Source: Mycobacterium sp. 1423905.2 (lineage in GTDB: Bacteria > Actinomycetota > Actinomycetes > Mycobacteriales > Mycobacteriaceae). Taken from it: a stretch of DNA of 64,000 nt. This document shows positions 50,709 to 59,681 of the stretch, piece by piece. Position 1 is the stretch's first letter. Every line of letters begins with the position of its first letter. The notes under the pieces were generated by a model. It ran no database searches and had not been told where the DNA came from. It saw nothing but the letters and a program-made list of their open reading frames with translations. The DNA is taken from the NCBI RefSeq assembly GCF_001673155.1, contig NZ_LZLE01000306.1, positions 1-64,000 on the forward strand, in the 5' to 3' direction. The translations under genes and the position numbers were made by a program.

Positions 50709-52895
50709 GTGACTACGAGTGCCAGTTCGCAGCGCACGGCGGCATCGACTGCCAGCGGTGAAGACCGCCCCGAAGTCTGGCCTGGCAAGGCTTATCCGCT
50801 GGGAGCGACCTACGACGGGTCAGGGACCAACTTCGCAGTTTTCAGCGAGGTCGCCGAGCATGTCGAATTGTGCCTGTTCGATGACGACGGCAACGAAACC
50901 AAGATCGGGTTGCCCGAGGTCGATGGATTCGTCTGGCACGCGTTTCTGCCCAGTGTCCAACCGGGCCAGCGCTACGGATACCGGGTGCACGGCCCCTACG
51001 ACCCGGGCAACGGCCAACGCTGCAACCCCAACAAGCTGCTGGTAGACCCGTATTCCAAGGCGATCGACGGCAGCTTCCAGTGGGATCAGTCGCTGTTCAG
51101 CTACAACTTCGGCGACCCGCAGAGCCGCAACGACGAGGACTCGGCGGCCAATATGCCCAAGTCAGTGGTGATCAACCCCTACTTCGACTGGGGAGTCGAC
51201 CGTCCGCCCGGACACGAATACGCCGACACCGTCATCTACGAGGCCCACGTCAAAGGGCTCACCCAGACCCACCCGGCGATTCCCGAACGCATGCGCGGCA
51301 CCTACTCGGCGATCGCTCACCCGGCGATCATCGATCATCTCACCAGCCTCGGCGTCAACGCGATCGAATTGATGCCCGTGCATCACTTCGCCAACGACTC
51401 CACCCTGATCGACAAGGGATTGTCGAACTACTGGGGGTACAACACCATCGGCTTCTTCGCCCCCGACTTCAAATACGGCGCCACCGACATACCCGGCGGG
51501 CAGGTGCAGGAATTCAAAGCGATGGTGCGCACCCTGCACGAAGCCGGTATCGAGGTGATTCTCGACGTCGTCTACAACCACACGGCCGAGGGCAATCACA
51601 TGGGCCCGACTCTCTGCATGCGCGGTATCGACAACGCCGCGTATTACCGGCTCGTCGACGACGACAAGCAGTACTACATGGACTACACGGGCACCGGCAA
51701 CAGCCTCAATGTCGGTCATCCCCACACGCTGCAACTGATCATGGACTCGCTGCGTTACTGGGTCACCGAGATGCATGTGGACGGCTTCCGGTTCGACCTC
51801 GCGTCCACCCTGGCTCGTGAGTTCTACGACGTCGACCGGCTCTCGGCATTCTTCGAACTTGTGCAGCAGGATCCGATTGTCAGTCAGGTGAAGCTGATCG
51901 CCGAACCCTGGGACGTTGGCCCGGGCGGATATCAGGTCGGCAACTTCCCTCCGCAGTGGACCGAGTGGAACGGCAAGTTTCGTGACTCGATTCGCGACTT
52001 CTGGCGGGGAGAGGATGCCATCCTGAGCGAATTCGCCTCCCGGATAAGCGGTTCGGCCGACCTGTACGAGCACACCGCGCGCCGGCCGGTCGCCTCGATC
52101 AATTTCGTCACCGCACACGACGGTTTCACGCTTCGTGACCTGGTGTCTTACAACGAAAAACACAACGAAGCCAACGGTGAAGACAACAACGACGGGGAGT
52201 CCCACAACCGATCGTGGAACTGCGGGGTCGAAGGCCCGACGGACGACCCGGAGATCAACGCGCTGCGCGCCCGCCAGCAGCGCAACTTTTTGGCGACAAC
52301 CATCCTGTCGCAGGGCGTCCCGATGATCTGCCACGGCGACGAACTGGGTCGCACCCAGAACGGCAACAACAACGGCTTCTGTCAAGACTCGGAGCTCACC
52401 TGGATCAACTGGGACAACGCGGACCCCGATCTGATCGAGTTCACCAGCGCGGTCACCGCGATCCGGGCCGCGCATCCGGTGTTCCGCCGTCGCCGATTTT
52501 TCACCGGCGCTCCGGTGCGCCGGCGCGGCGCCAAGGGCCTACCTGACATCTCGTGGTTCAGGCCGGACGGGTCGGAGATGAACGACGAAGACTGGGACTC
52601 AGGCTTCGGCAAATCAATCGCGGTCTACTTGAACGGTCTCGGTGTTCCGGGCACCGACGCGCGCGGGCAGCGCATCACCGACGACTCGTTTGTGCTGTGC
52701 TTCAACGCCCACCACGAGCCGATCGACTTTGTCCTGCCACCAGAGGAATTCGGTCCCGGCTGGACTCCGGTATTGGACACGAACCTGGCGACCGGCCAGG
52801 TCGAACAAGACGGCGCTTTGAAAGCCGGCGGCACGATCCCGGTACAAGGCCGTTCCATGGTGCTGTTGCAAGCCACCTCCGAGACCGGCGAGTAG
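50709..52895 (+). CDS. glycogen debranching enzyme (GlgX/TreX type)
   Basis: A 728-residue GH13 isoamylase-type enzyme. It has an N-terminal CBM48 domain (GATYDGSGTNFAVFSEVAEHVELCLFD), then the barrel with conserved regions VVYNHTAEGN, DGFRFDLAS (nucleophile Asp), LIAEPWD (acid Glu) and VTAHDGF (third Asp). A beta domain ends the protein. It removes alpha-1,6 branches of glycogen. It is close to M. tuberculosis TreX (Rv1564c), but the treY and treZ partners of that locus are not adjacent, so it may be a second paralogue. GTG 50709 has AGGAG 6 bases upstream; the longer frame from 50640 is unlikely. Confidence 0.93.
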   Translation: MTTSASSQRTAASTASGEDRPEVWPGKAYPLGATYDGSGTNFAVFSEVAEHVELCLFDDDGNETKIGLPEVDGFVWHAFLPSVQPGQRYGYRVHGPYDPGNGQRCNPNKLLVDPYSKAIDGSFQWDQSLFSYNFGDPQSRNDEDSAANMPKSVVINPYFDWGVDRPPGHEYADTVIYEAHVKGLTQTHPAIPERMRGTYSAIAHPAIIDHLTSLGVNAIELMPVHHFANDSTLIDKGLSNYWGYNTIGFFAPDFKYGATDIPGGQVQEFKAMVRTLHEAGIEVILDVVYNHTAEGNHMGPTLCMRGIDNAAYYRLVDDDKQYYMDYTGTGNSLNVGHPHTLQLIMDSLRYWVTEMHVDGFRFDLASTLAREFYDVDRLSAFFELVQQDPIVSQVKLIAEPWDVGPGGYQVGNFPPQWTEWNGKFRDSIRDFWRGEDAILSEFASRISGSADLYEHTARRPVASINFVTAHDGFTLRDLVSYNEKHNEANGEDNNDGESHNRSWNCGVEGPTDDPEINALRARQQRNFLATTILSQGVPMICHGDELGRTQNGNNNGFCQDSELTWINWDNADPDLIEFTSAVTAIRAAHPVFRRRRFFTGAPVRRRGAKGLPDISWFRPDGSEMNDEDWDSGFGKSIAVYLNGLGVPGTDARGQRITDDSFVLCFNAHHEPIDFVLPPEEFGPGWTPVLDTNLATGQVEQDGALKAGGTIPVQGRSMVLLQATSETGE

Positions 52896-53050
52896 CCAAA
52901 GCCGTTGCGGGTGTGAGTCGTTGGCCGATCCGCTCGAACCTTCACGAGGTTAGGGCGGTGCGGCGCTGAGTGTTGGCGGCTTAATTTGGTGGCGATCGGG
53001 GAATGAATACCGGTACCCACATGCACCCCCGCCAGACCGTGAGGATCGCT

Positions 53051-53326
53051 ATGAGCGCGAAGTCGAAAGCCTTCTACATGCCGCTTTCCATTGCCACCAG
53101 TGTCACCGGAGGCCTCCTCGCGGGCGCCATCTTCAGCCAGGTATGGAAGCGTTTCACCGACGAAGACCAGGCCCCGCCGGACCCGAAGGACTTGAGCAAC
53201 TCGGCCCGGTCGGCGCTCATCGGCGCCGGACTGCAGGGCCTGATCTTCGGTGTGGTGAAGGCAGCGGTCGACCGGGTGGGTGCCCGCGGCTACCAAGCTG
53301 TCACGCACGAATCCCCGGTTCCCTAG
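53051..53326 (+). CDS. DUF4235 small membrane protein
   Basis: A 91-residue protein with two hydrophobic helices (LSIATSVTGGLLAGAIFSQVW and ALIGAGLQGLIFGVVKAAVDR) joined by a polar loop with DEDQAPPDPKD, and a short tail RVGARGYQAVT. This matches the DUF4235 family of actinobacterial membrane proteins, which have no known function. I use ATG 53051, with GAGGAT upstream, rather than the earlier ATG at 53003. It is followed by a KstR-type site and a different operon. Confidence 0.85.
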   Translation: MSAKSKAFYMPLSIATSVTGGLLAGAIFSQVWKRFTDEDQAPPDPKDLSNSARSALIGAGLQGLIFGVVKAAVDRVGARGYQAVTHESPVP

Positions 53327-53362
53327 CCGTCCAAGCCGGCGAACTGCACCACGCGCCGCCAG

Positions 53363-53376
53363 TAGAACGTGTTACA
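53363..53376. promoter_or_regulatory. KstR operator (perfect consensus match)
   Basis: TAGAACGTGTTACA fits the published KstR consensus TnnAACnnGTTnnA at every fixed position. KstR is the TetR-type repressor of cholesterol-catabolism genes in mycobacteria, released by a steroid-acid CoA ester. The site is 131 bases before the DUF1295 gene and after the DUF4235 gene, so it most probably controls the three-gene operon that follows. Confidence 0.7.
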
Positions 53377-53506
53377 GTTTGCCGACCCGCCGACGGGGCC
53401 GGGGTGATCGGCTGTGTGCGTCAGGAGGAGCCGTCATGGATCCTGTGCAACGAGACGCACTGTGCGGCATGGCTTCTCATCCTCGCAGCGGCCGCCGCCC
53501 ACGGTG

Positions 53507-54388
53507 ATGACCAAGACCCGCTCACTGCTGATCGTCGGTGCAGCGTACGCCGTAGCGGTGGGCCTGGCCGCCGCATGGCTCGTCTGGGGTCCATCCACCG
53601 GACGGCTGTGGCTGGACACCCTGATCGCCGACGTGGTGGCCACGCTGACGGTCTTCGTATTCAGCCGCGTCTACCGCAACTCGAGCTGCTACGACGCGTA
53701 CTGGAGTGTTATCCCCCCGCTGCTGACCTTCTACTGGTGGAGTCAGGCCGGCTCGGGCGTCGATCCGGTGCGCTGCTGGCTGGTCGCGGGGCTGGTGCTG
53801 TTGTGGGCGGTGCGGTTGACCGGTAATTGGGTGTACGGATTCCCCGGTTTGCATCATGAAGACTGGCGTTACCCCATGTTTCGGCAACGTGCAGGACGTT
53901 GGGAAGCTGTCGCTGATTTAGTGGCGATTCACCTCATCCCCACGGTGCAAGTCTTCGTCGCCATGTTGCCGGTCTACGTGTGTGTCACCCGTGCTGGTCG
54001 CGACATCCGTTGGTTGACCGTCACCGCCTTCGTCCTCGGCGTGGCGGCGGTGACCCTCGAGTTCTTTGCGGATCTGCAATTGCACCGGTTCGTCCGGACA
54101 CGGCGACCCGGCGAGGTCATGGACCGCGGACTGTGGAGTTGGTCGCGGCATCCGAACTACTTCGGAGAGTTCAGTTTCTGGTTCGCCCTGGCCCTCTTCG
54201 GGGTTGCCGCCGCTCCCTCCGACGGGTGGTGGCTGTTCATCGGCGCGCTTTCCATGCTGGGCATGTTTTTGGGCGCCAGTATCCCGATGATGGAGGCGCG
54301 CAGCCTGCAGCGGCGGCCGCGCTACCGAGAAGTGATCGATCGGGTGCCGCGGTTCGTGCCCAGGCCGCCGCGTCGAGTCGCGGCATGA
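53507..54388 (+). CDS. DUF1295/steroid-5-alpha-reductase-like membrane protein
   Basis: A 293-residue membrane protein with seven or so TM helices and the DUF1295 signature: DAYWSVIPP, RLTGNWVYGFPGLHHEDWRY, and GLWSWSRHPNYFGEFSFWFALALF near the end, which is the NADPH-binding block of the steroid 5-alpha-reductase superfamily. It would reduce or otherwise act on a double bond of a lipid or steroid, with NADPH. ATG 53507 is preceded by an in-frame GTG. The stop overlaps the next start (ATGA). The KstR box upstream supports a steroid role, but no member of this bacterial subgroup is known to me to be assigned. Confidence 0.85.
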   Translation: MTKTRSLLIVGAAYAVAVGLAAAWLVWGPSTGRLWLDTLIADVVATLTVFVFSRVYRNSSCYDAYWSVIPPLLTFYWWSQAGSGVDPVRCWLVAGLVLLWAVRLTGNWVYGFPGLHHEDWRYPMFRQRAGRWEAVADLVAIHLIPTVQVFVAMLPVYVCVTRAGRDIRWLTVTAFVLGVAAVTLEFFADLQLHRFVRTRRPGEVMDRGLWSWSRHPNYFGEFSFWFALALFGVAAAPSDGWWLFIGALSMLGMFLGASIPMMEARSLQRRPRYREVIDRVPRFVPRPPRRVAA

Positions 54389-55542
54389 GCCGCAAGCGGG
54401 TCGTCATCGCCGGACTCGGTGACGTCGGTCTTTTGACCGCCATCCGGTTGTGCCGGCATGTCGAGGTAGTCGGCATCTCCGCAAAACCCGCGCTGGTCAG
54501 CGGCCAGGAACTCGGCCTGCGCCTGGCCAGGCCGAGCGATTGGGCTCGCGACTATTGGATTCCGTTCGACCGGTTCCGCCGCCTGGACGCGGTCAGGACG
54601 GTGCAAGCCGAGCTGACCCGACTGGACCTGGCGACCGGGAAGGTGTTCGGTCGTGGCGCCGATGGCGCACCAGTCGCCGAGGCGTATGACGCGTTGGTGA
54701 TCTCGACCGGGGTGAGCAACGGCTTCTGGCGCCGACCCACCGTGCAATCCGCCGCCGAGATCGGCGCCGAGCTGCACGCCGCCCACCAGCGGCTGGCCGC
54801 GGCGGCATCGGTGGCCGTCGTCGGGGGCGGCGCGGCGGCGGTCAGCAGCGCTGTCAACATGGCCACCACCTGGCCGGACAAGCGGATAGATTTGTACTTT
54901 CCCGGCCAGCGCCCACTGCCGGCATACCACCCTCGTACATGGCAACGAATTCAGCAGCGGCTCAACATGCTTGGCGTCCAGCTCCACCCCGCTCACCGTG
55001 CCGTCCTGCCGGACGGGTTCACCGGTGATGAGATCACCAGTGGACCGATTCAATGGAGCACCGGGCAATCGCCGGCCACCGCTGAGGCCGTGCTCTGGGC
55101 AGTCGGACGGGTACGGCCCAACACCGGCTGGTTGCCGGCGGAGTTGCTCGATGAGCAGGGCTTTGTGCGCGTGACTCCGCAACTGCGCGTACCCGGACAT
55201 CCCGGCGTCTTCGCCGTCGGTGACGTCGCCGCGACGGACCCACTACGCAGCTCAGCACGCAACCGTGGCGACGCCTTGGTGGCGAACAACATTCGTGCCG
55301 AATTAGCCGGTCGGCAGTTGCGCTCGTTCCGAGCGCCGCGCCGGCGGTGGGGTTCGTTGTTGGGCACCCAACCTGACGGGTTGGAAGTCTTCTTGCCCAC
55401 CGGACATGCGTTCCGGTTCCCCTCCTGGGCGGTCGAACGGGTTGTGATGCCGGGGATCGTGCGCTGGGGCATGTATCGCGGTGTGCGCCCCAATGAACCA
55501 TCGAAAGGGTTATCGGACAACAATATTGGTGAGAGGCCGTAG
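54385..55542 (+). CDS. FAD-dependent pyridine-nucleotide oxidoreductase (NDH-2-like)
   Basis: A 385-residue two-dinucleotide-binding-domain flavoprotein: AGLGDVGLLTAIRL (FAD site with an unusual GLGDVG), then VAVVGGGAAAVSSAV (NAD(P) site) and GVFAVGDVAATDP (second FAD contact). There are no redox Cys pairs, so it is not a thiol reductase; the form is like NDH-2/AMID-type oxidoreductases. It may pass electrons from NAD(P)H to a quinone or to its operon partner. It overlaps the DUF1295 gene by 4 bases and is followed by the SnoaL-like gene 3 bases later. Confidence 0.88.
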   Translation: MSRKRVVIAGLGDVGLLTAIRLCRHVEVVGISAKPALVSGQELGLRLARPSDWARDYWIPFDRFRRLDAVRTVQAELTRLDLATGKVFGRGADGAPVAEAYDALVISTGVSNGFWRRPTVQSAAEIGAELHAAHQRLAAAASVAVVGGGAAAVSSAVNMATTWPDKRIDLYFPGQRPLPAYHPRTWQRIQQRLNMLGVQLHPAHRAVLPDGFTGDEITSGPIQWSTGQSPATAEAVLWAVGRVRPNTGWLPAELLDEQGFVRVTPQLRVPGHPGVFAVGDVAATDPLRSSARNRGDALVANNIRAELAGRQLRSFRAPRRRWGSLLGTQPDGLEVFLPTGHAFRFPSWAVERVVMPGIVRWGMYRGVRPNEPSKGLSDNNIGERP

Positions 55543-55545
55543 CCG

Positions 55546-55983
55546 GTGGAGATATGGGAGCTGATCGCTCGCGAGCAGATCCGTGACACGCTCGCGCGCT
55601 ACAACTGGTCGGGGGACTCTGGACAGCTTGATCGGCTCGTAGCGACCTTCTGTCGCGATGGGGTGCTCGAGATCCGTGGCATGCCCACCTTGCAGGGCCG
55701 ATCGGAAATCCTGGCTTTCCTCACCGGCGTCACCAAGAACGTCGCCAGTACCGCCACCACCACGGCCGTCGTTCGTCACAACGTCGCTAACCTGCTATTC
55801 GACGACGTCACTCCCGGTCGGGCCCATGTCTCGTCCTACTTCACCGTCACCACCCATATCGGGCTCGATCATTTCGGCCGCTACCGCGACACTCTGGTGC
55901 CCGACGGGGGCACTTGGCTCATCCAACACCGCCAGGTCACCACCGACTGGGCCGCTCCGGAGTCGACCATGGCCCGCCGCTAA
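55546..55983 (+). CDS. SnoaL-like (NTF2-fold) protein
   Basis: A 145-residue NTF2-like protein: LIAREQIRDTLARYNWSGDSGQLDRLVATFCRDGVLEI at the start, a core with VRHNVANLLFDDV, and WLIQHRQVTTDW near the end. The fold is shared by steroid delta-isomerase, scytalone dehydratase and SnoaL cyclases; in this operon under a KstR box, an isomerase or dehydratase role on a steroid-like molecule is a fair guess. It starts with GTG 55546, just after the flavoprotein gene. Its last 189 bases overlap the end of the opposite-strand acyltransferase gene. Confidence 0.85.
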   Translation: MEIWELIAREQIRDTLARYNWSGDSGQLDRLVATFCRDGVLEIRGMPTLQGRSEILAFLTGVTKNVASTATTTAVVRHNVANLLFDDVTPGRAHVSSYFTVTTHIGLDHFGRYRDTLVPDGGTWLIQHRQVTTDWAAPESTMARR

Positions 55984-57255
55984 CCGGGCAGCGGCTGTCG
56001 ACGCCAGGAACAAGCCCAGGGCGGTCCACCCGGGCGCGTCGCCCAGGCCGCTCTTGGCCATCAGCACCAGTGCGACACCGCCGAGGCAGATCAGCACACC
56101 GGCAGCGCTCGACCACCGGCCCGCAGCACGTAAGGGCGCATCCCACCAGGGCAACCGGCGATGCTCTAGCGGGGAGAGCAGGCGGAACATTGCGGTCATG
56201 ACCGCGGCAAACACGGCCGCCCGTAGCGCAAGCAGAGCCCAGAACCCCGGGGCGTGCGGGTCGTAGGCATCCAGACCGGCCGCGTGCAAGCAGAAAGCGG
56301 CCACCGCGATCGCCGGAATGTGCCAGAGATACAACGTCATTGCTCCCCCGTTGCCCAGGGCAACGACCTGCCATACCCGCGGCCGGGACGCCCACCGGCG
56401 GACCGCTCCGGCGAACGCGACGAACAAGGACGACATCCACACGCAGTGCAGTGCCAACAGCAGGGTGGGTGGGGAGACATTGGAGACTCGCTCGGTGCCG
56501 GTGACGACTAGGGAGACCTCATAGGCCCCGCTTACCGCCAGCACGAATTGCCCGAGCAGCGCGGCGGCGCCCAACACCAGCGCCATCCGCGGGGTGATCA
56601 GCCGGCGGGCGTAGGCCACACCGATGACTACCGGAATCAGCCAAACCACGACGAAGTTCAAGGCGCCCGCTTCCGGGGTTCCGACGGCGAACCGAACACC
56701 GTCCAGCACGGCGGCCGCCACCAGCAGCGAGCCGAGGACCACGGCGACGGCACGTCCGGTGCGCAACCGCACGAACACGGGGACGAAGGCGAGGGTGACC
56801 AGGTAAACCCCGAGAAACCACAACAGCGCCACGCACTCCCGCCCCAACCCATCGGCAGATTGGTCGCCCAGGAGCATGCGCACCACGATCAGCGCCCCGA
56901 CCCAAGCCGCCAGATACCAAAATGCCGGGCGGCACAACCGCTGCGCGCGCACGGCCAACCAGGTACCCCATGGCGTTCCGGCACGCCAACCGTATGCGCC
57001 GGCGGCGCCTCCCGCAAAGAAGAACAGCGGCATGACCTGCACGATCCAGGTGATGGGCGTCAAGGCGGGCACTTCTCCGAGCAGATTGCCGATGCGCACA
57101 CCGGACGAATCGATGGTTGCCAACAACAACGCGCAGTGCCCGAACATCACGACGACTAGGGCGGCCAGTCGCGCCACGTCGACGGCGCGATCACGGTGTG
57201 ACGGGGTGCAAGCCGCGAGGCGGCGCGGGTCGCTGATGAGCTGAGCGCTGGTCAT
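55795..57255 (-). CDS. acyltransferase-3 family membrane protein
   Basis: A 486-residue polytopic protein with about ten or eleven TM helices in the acyltransferase-3 layout: RAVDVARLAALVVVMFGHCALL (the early Arg/Asp and catalytic His region), FFFAGGAAG, LWFLGVYLVTLAFVPVF, TLYLWHIPAIAVAAF. Members O-acylate sugars and lipids at the membrane. ATG 57255 starts at MTSAQLISDPRR. The last 60 or so residues (GHGRLRSGPVGGDLAVLDEP and on) follow the final TM helix, are polar and are antisense to the SnoaL-like gene, so the C-terminus may be a read-through extension. The substrate is unknown. Confidence 0.82.
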   Translation of the reverse strand: MTSAQLISDPRRLAACTPSHRDRAVDVARLAALVVVMFGHCALLLATIDSSGVRIGNLLGEVPALTPITWIVQVMPLFFFAGGAAGAYGWRAGTPWGTWLAVRAQRLCRPAFWYLAAWVGALIVVRMLLGDQSADGLGRECVALLWFLGVYLVTLAFVPVFVRLRTGRAVAVVLGSLLVAAAVLDGVRFAVGTPEAGALNFVVVWLIPVVIGVAYARRLITPRMALVLGAAALLGQFVLAVSGAYEVSLVVTGTERVSNVSPPTLLLALHCVWMSSLFVAFAGAVRRWASRPRVWQVVALGNGGAMTLYLWHIPAIAVAAFCLHAAGLDAYDPHAPGFWALLALRAAVFAAVMTAMFRLLSPLEHRRLPWWDAPLRAAGRWSSAAGVLICLGGVALVLMAKSGLGDAPGWTALGLFLASTAAARLAAGHGRLRSGPVGGDLAVLDEPSAPVGHQSVAVAAEMIEPDMGGDGEVGRDMGPTGSDVVE

Positions 57256-57313
57256 GTGCCCACCATGCGGGGAAACGCATCCGGTGACATGAGTAGGACT
57301 ACTCGTCCGTGCC

Positions 57314-59632
57314 TCAGCGCCCGAAGCCGGCATCCCGCAACGCCTGGGCCAAGGATCCGCTCGACGATTGCCGGCGCTCAGGTTTCTTGTCCCGGACGGG
57401 ACCGGACCGGGGTGGCTGACCGCTGCGTCTGCCGCGGCTGGCCGGAGCCTCGTCGTTAAGGCGCAAACTCAACCCGATCCGCTGCCTTGGCACGTCGACA
57501 TCGACGACTTTGACTCGGACGACCTGGCCGGAGCGCACCACCTCGCGGGGGTCGGAGACGAACCGGTCCGACATTGCCGACACGTGCACCAACCCGTCTT
57601 GATGCACCCCGACGTCGACGAAGGCTCCGAAGGCTGCCACGTTGGTCACGACGCCTTCCAGGATCATGCCCACTTTGAGATCGGCCACCTTTTCCACGCC
57701 GGCCGCAAAGGATGCGGTGGTGAAGGCGGGCCGGGGATCGCGTCCCGGCTTTTCCAGTTCGGCCAGGATGTCGGTGACGGTGGGCACACCGAATCGGTCG
57801 TCGGCGAAGTCGGTAGGTCGCAATGATCGCAAGGCTCGGGTGTCGCCGATGATTTCGGCTAAGGTGACACCGGATCGATTCAAGATGCGCCGCACCACCG
57901 GGTACGCCTCCGGGTGGACGCCCGAGGCGTCCAACGGGTCCTCGCCGTCACGGATCCGCAGGAAACCGGCACATTGTTCAAATGCCTTGGGCCCTAACCG
58001 GGGTACTTCCAACAACGCTTGCCGGTTGCTGAACGGTCCCATCCTGTCCCGATGCGCGACGATGGCTTCGGCCAAGTATTCCGATATGCCCGACACGCGC
58101 GCCAGCAGCGGGACCGAGGCCGTGTTGAGGTCGACCCCGACCGCGTTGACCGCCTGCTCGACCACAGCATCGAGGCTGCGGGAGAGGATTCCCGGTGTCA
58201 GGTCGTGCTGGTATTGCCCCACCCCGATCGACTTCGGCTCGATCTTCACCAATTCGGCCAGGGGATCTTGCAGGCGCCGCGCGATCGACACCGCGCCCCG
58301 GAGCGTCACATCCAACCCCGGCAGTTCGTGCGCCGCATACGCCGAGGCCGAGTACACCGACGCACCGGCTTCACTCACCATGGCCTTCACCGGTGGAATG
58401 GACCCGGCCGCCCGCATATCGGCGATGACCTCCGCGGCCAAGGCGTCGGTTTCCCGCGAGGCGGTGCCATTGCCCACGGCGATCAGTTCCACGCCGTGCC
58501 GGTCGATGAGCGCGGCCAACGTTGCCTTCGCGGAATCCCATTGCCGCTGAGGCTGATGCGGAAAAATCGCACCAGTGTCAACCACCTTGCCGGTGCCGTC
58601 GACCACCGCGACCTTGACGCCGGTCCGGAAACCCGGATCGAGTCCGAGCGTGGTGCGTGCTCCCGCTGGGGCGGCCAGCAACAGATCCTTGAGGTTCTCG
58701 GCGAACACCGCGACAGCTTCCCCTTCCGCGCGTTGTCGCAGCCTGGTGCGAGCATCGATGGTCGCGGAGAACAACAGCCGTGCGCGCCAGGCGAGGCTGA
58801 TCGTGGTAGCCAGCCACGGCGTCGCCGCACTCTCGGATGACAGATCGACACCGAGGGCTTCGGCGACCATGGCTTCATACTCAGCGCCCTGTCCACCGTC
58901 GAAGGCCAGGCTCAGAACCTTTTCCTTCTCCCCGCGCAGCACCGCAAGAACCCGGTGAGACGGCATGGTGTCCAGTGATTCGCCGAAGTCGAAGTAGTCG
59001 CGGTATTTCTGCGCTGCAGAGGAATTGACGATGTCCGCTGAGCTGGGCGCGCTGCGTATCGCAGCCTGCGACCAGAATTTCTCGCGAATGGCGCCGACCA
59101 GTTCGGCGTCTTCTGCTGCGCGTTCGACGAGGATGTGCCGGGCTCCGTCCAGGGCAGCTGCCGCATCGGCGACCCCGCCCCCGAGGAAGGCCATCGCCTC
59201 GGTTTCCGGCGAGAGCTGCGGGTCAGCGAGCAGCCGGTCAGCCAGCGGCTCGAGTCCTGCTTCTCGGGCAATCTGGGCTTTGGTCCGGCGTTTGGGCTTG
59301 TAGGGCAGGTAGATGTCTTCGATGCGCGCCTTGGTGGGCGCGGCCACCAGGGCTGCCCGCAGTGGCTCGGTCAACTTGCCCTGCTCCTCGATGGAGGCGA
59401 GCACCGCGGCCCGGCGTTCGTCGAGCTCGCGCAAGTAGTGCAGCCGCTCCTCGAGATTGCGCAGCTGTCCGTCGTCGAGGCTGCCGGTGGCTTCCTTGCG
59501 GTAGCGCGCGATGAAGGGCACCGTGGCGCCCTCGTCGAGCAGCCGCACGGCCGCGGCCACCTGGGCCTCCCCGATGACCAGTTCCTCAGCGAGACGGGCG
59601 ATTACAGATTTGACGGCGGCGGTCGGGTTCAC
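57314..59632 (-). CDS. tex: Tex RNA-binding transcription accessory protein
   Basis: A 772-residue Tex protein of normal length. The N-terminal helical part has TVPFIARYRKEATGSLDD and IEDIYLPYKPKRRTKAQIAREAGL. The YqgF-like RNase-H fold (TTLGLDPGFRTGVKVAVVD) follows, then helix-hairpin-helix units (AVGVDLNTASVPLLARVSGIS) and a C-terminal S1 RNA-binding domain (GMILEGVVTNVAAFGAFVDVGVHQDGLVHVS). A basic tail ends it. Tex binds nucleic acid and RNA polymerase and is a conserved housekeeping factor. The gene is single, with the AraC regulator end 50 bases upstream on the same strand. Confidence 0.96.
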   Translation of the reverse strand: MNPTAAVKSVIARLAEELVIGEAQVAAAVRLLDEGATVPFIARYRKEATGSLDDGQLRNLEERLHYLRELDERRAAVLASIEEQGKLTEPLRAALVAAPTKARIEDIYLPYKPKRRTKAQIAREAGLEPLADRLLADPQLSPETEAMAFLGGGVADAAAALDGARHILVERAAEDAELVGAIREKFWSQAAIRSAPSSADIVNSSAAQKYRDYFDFGESLDTMPSHRVLAVLRGEKEKVLSLAFDGGQGAEYEAMVAEALGVDLSSESAATPWLATTISLAWRARLLFSATIDARTRLRQRAEGEAVAVFAENLKDLLLAAPAGARTTLGLDPGFRTGVKVAVVDGTGKVVDTGAIFPHQPQRQWDSAKATLAALIDRHGVELIAVGNGTASRETDALAAEVIADMRAAGSIPPVKAMVSEAGASVYSASAYAAHELPGLDVTLRGAVSIARRLQDPLAELVKIEPKSIGVGQYQHDLTPGILSRSLDAVVEQAVNAVGVDLNTASVPLLARVSGISEYLAEAIVAHRDRMGPFSNRQALLEVPRLGPKAFEQCAGFLRIRDGEDPLDASGVHPEAYPVVRRILNRSGVTLAEIIGDTRALRSLRPTDFADDRFGVPTVTDILAELEKPGRDPRPAFTTASFAAGVEKVADLKVGMILEGVVTNVAAFGAFVDVGVHQDGLVHVSAMSDRFVSDPREVVRSGQVVRVKVVDVDVPRQRIGLSLRLNDEAPASRGRRSGQPPRSGPVRDKKPERRQSSSGSLAQALRDAGFGR

Positions 59633-59681
59633 GCGGATGGACCCTACCCAATGCTGCCGACTGATCCGGCCAGGGCCGCGA

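Noticed and set aside
51162-52475. 437-codon minus-strand open frame
   Set aside because: Antisense shadow of the debranching enzyme gene, with no recognisable motif.
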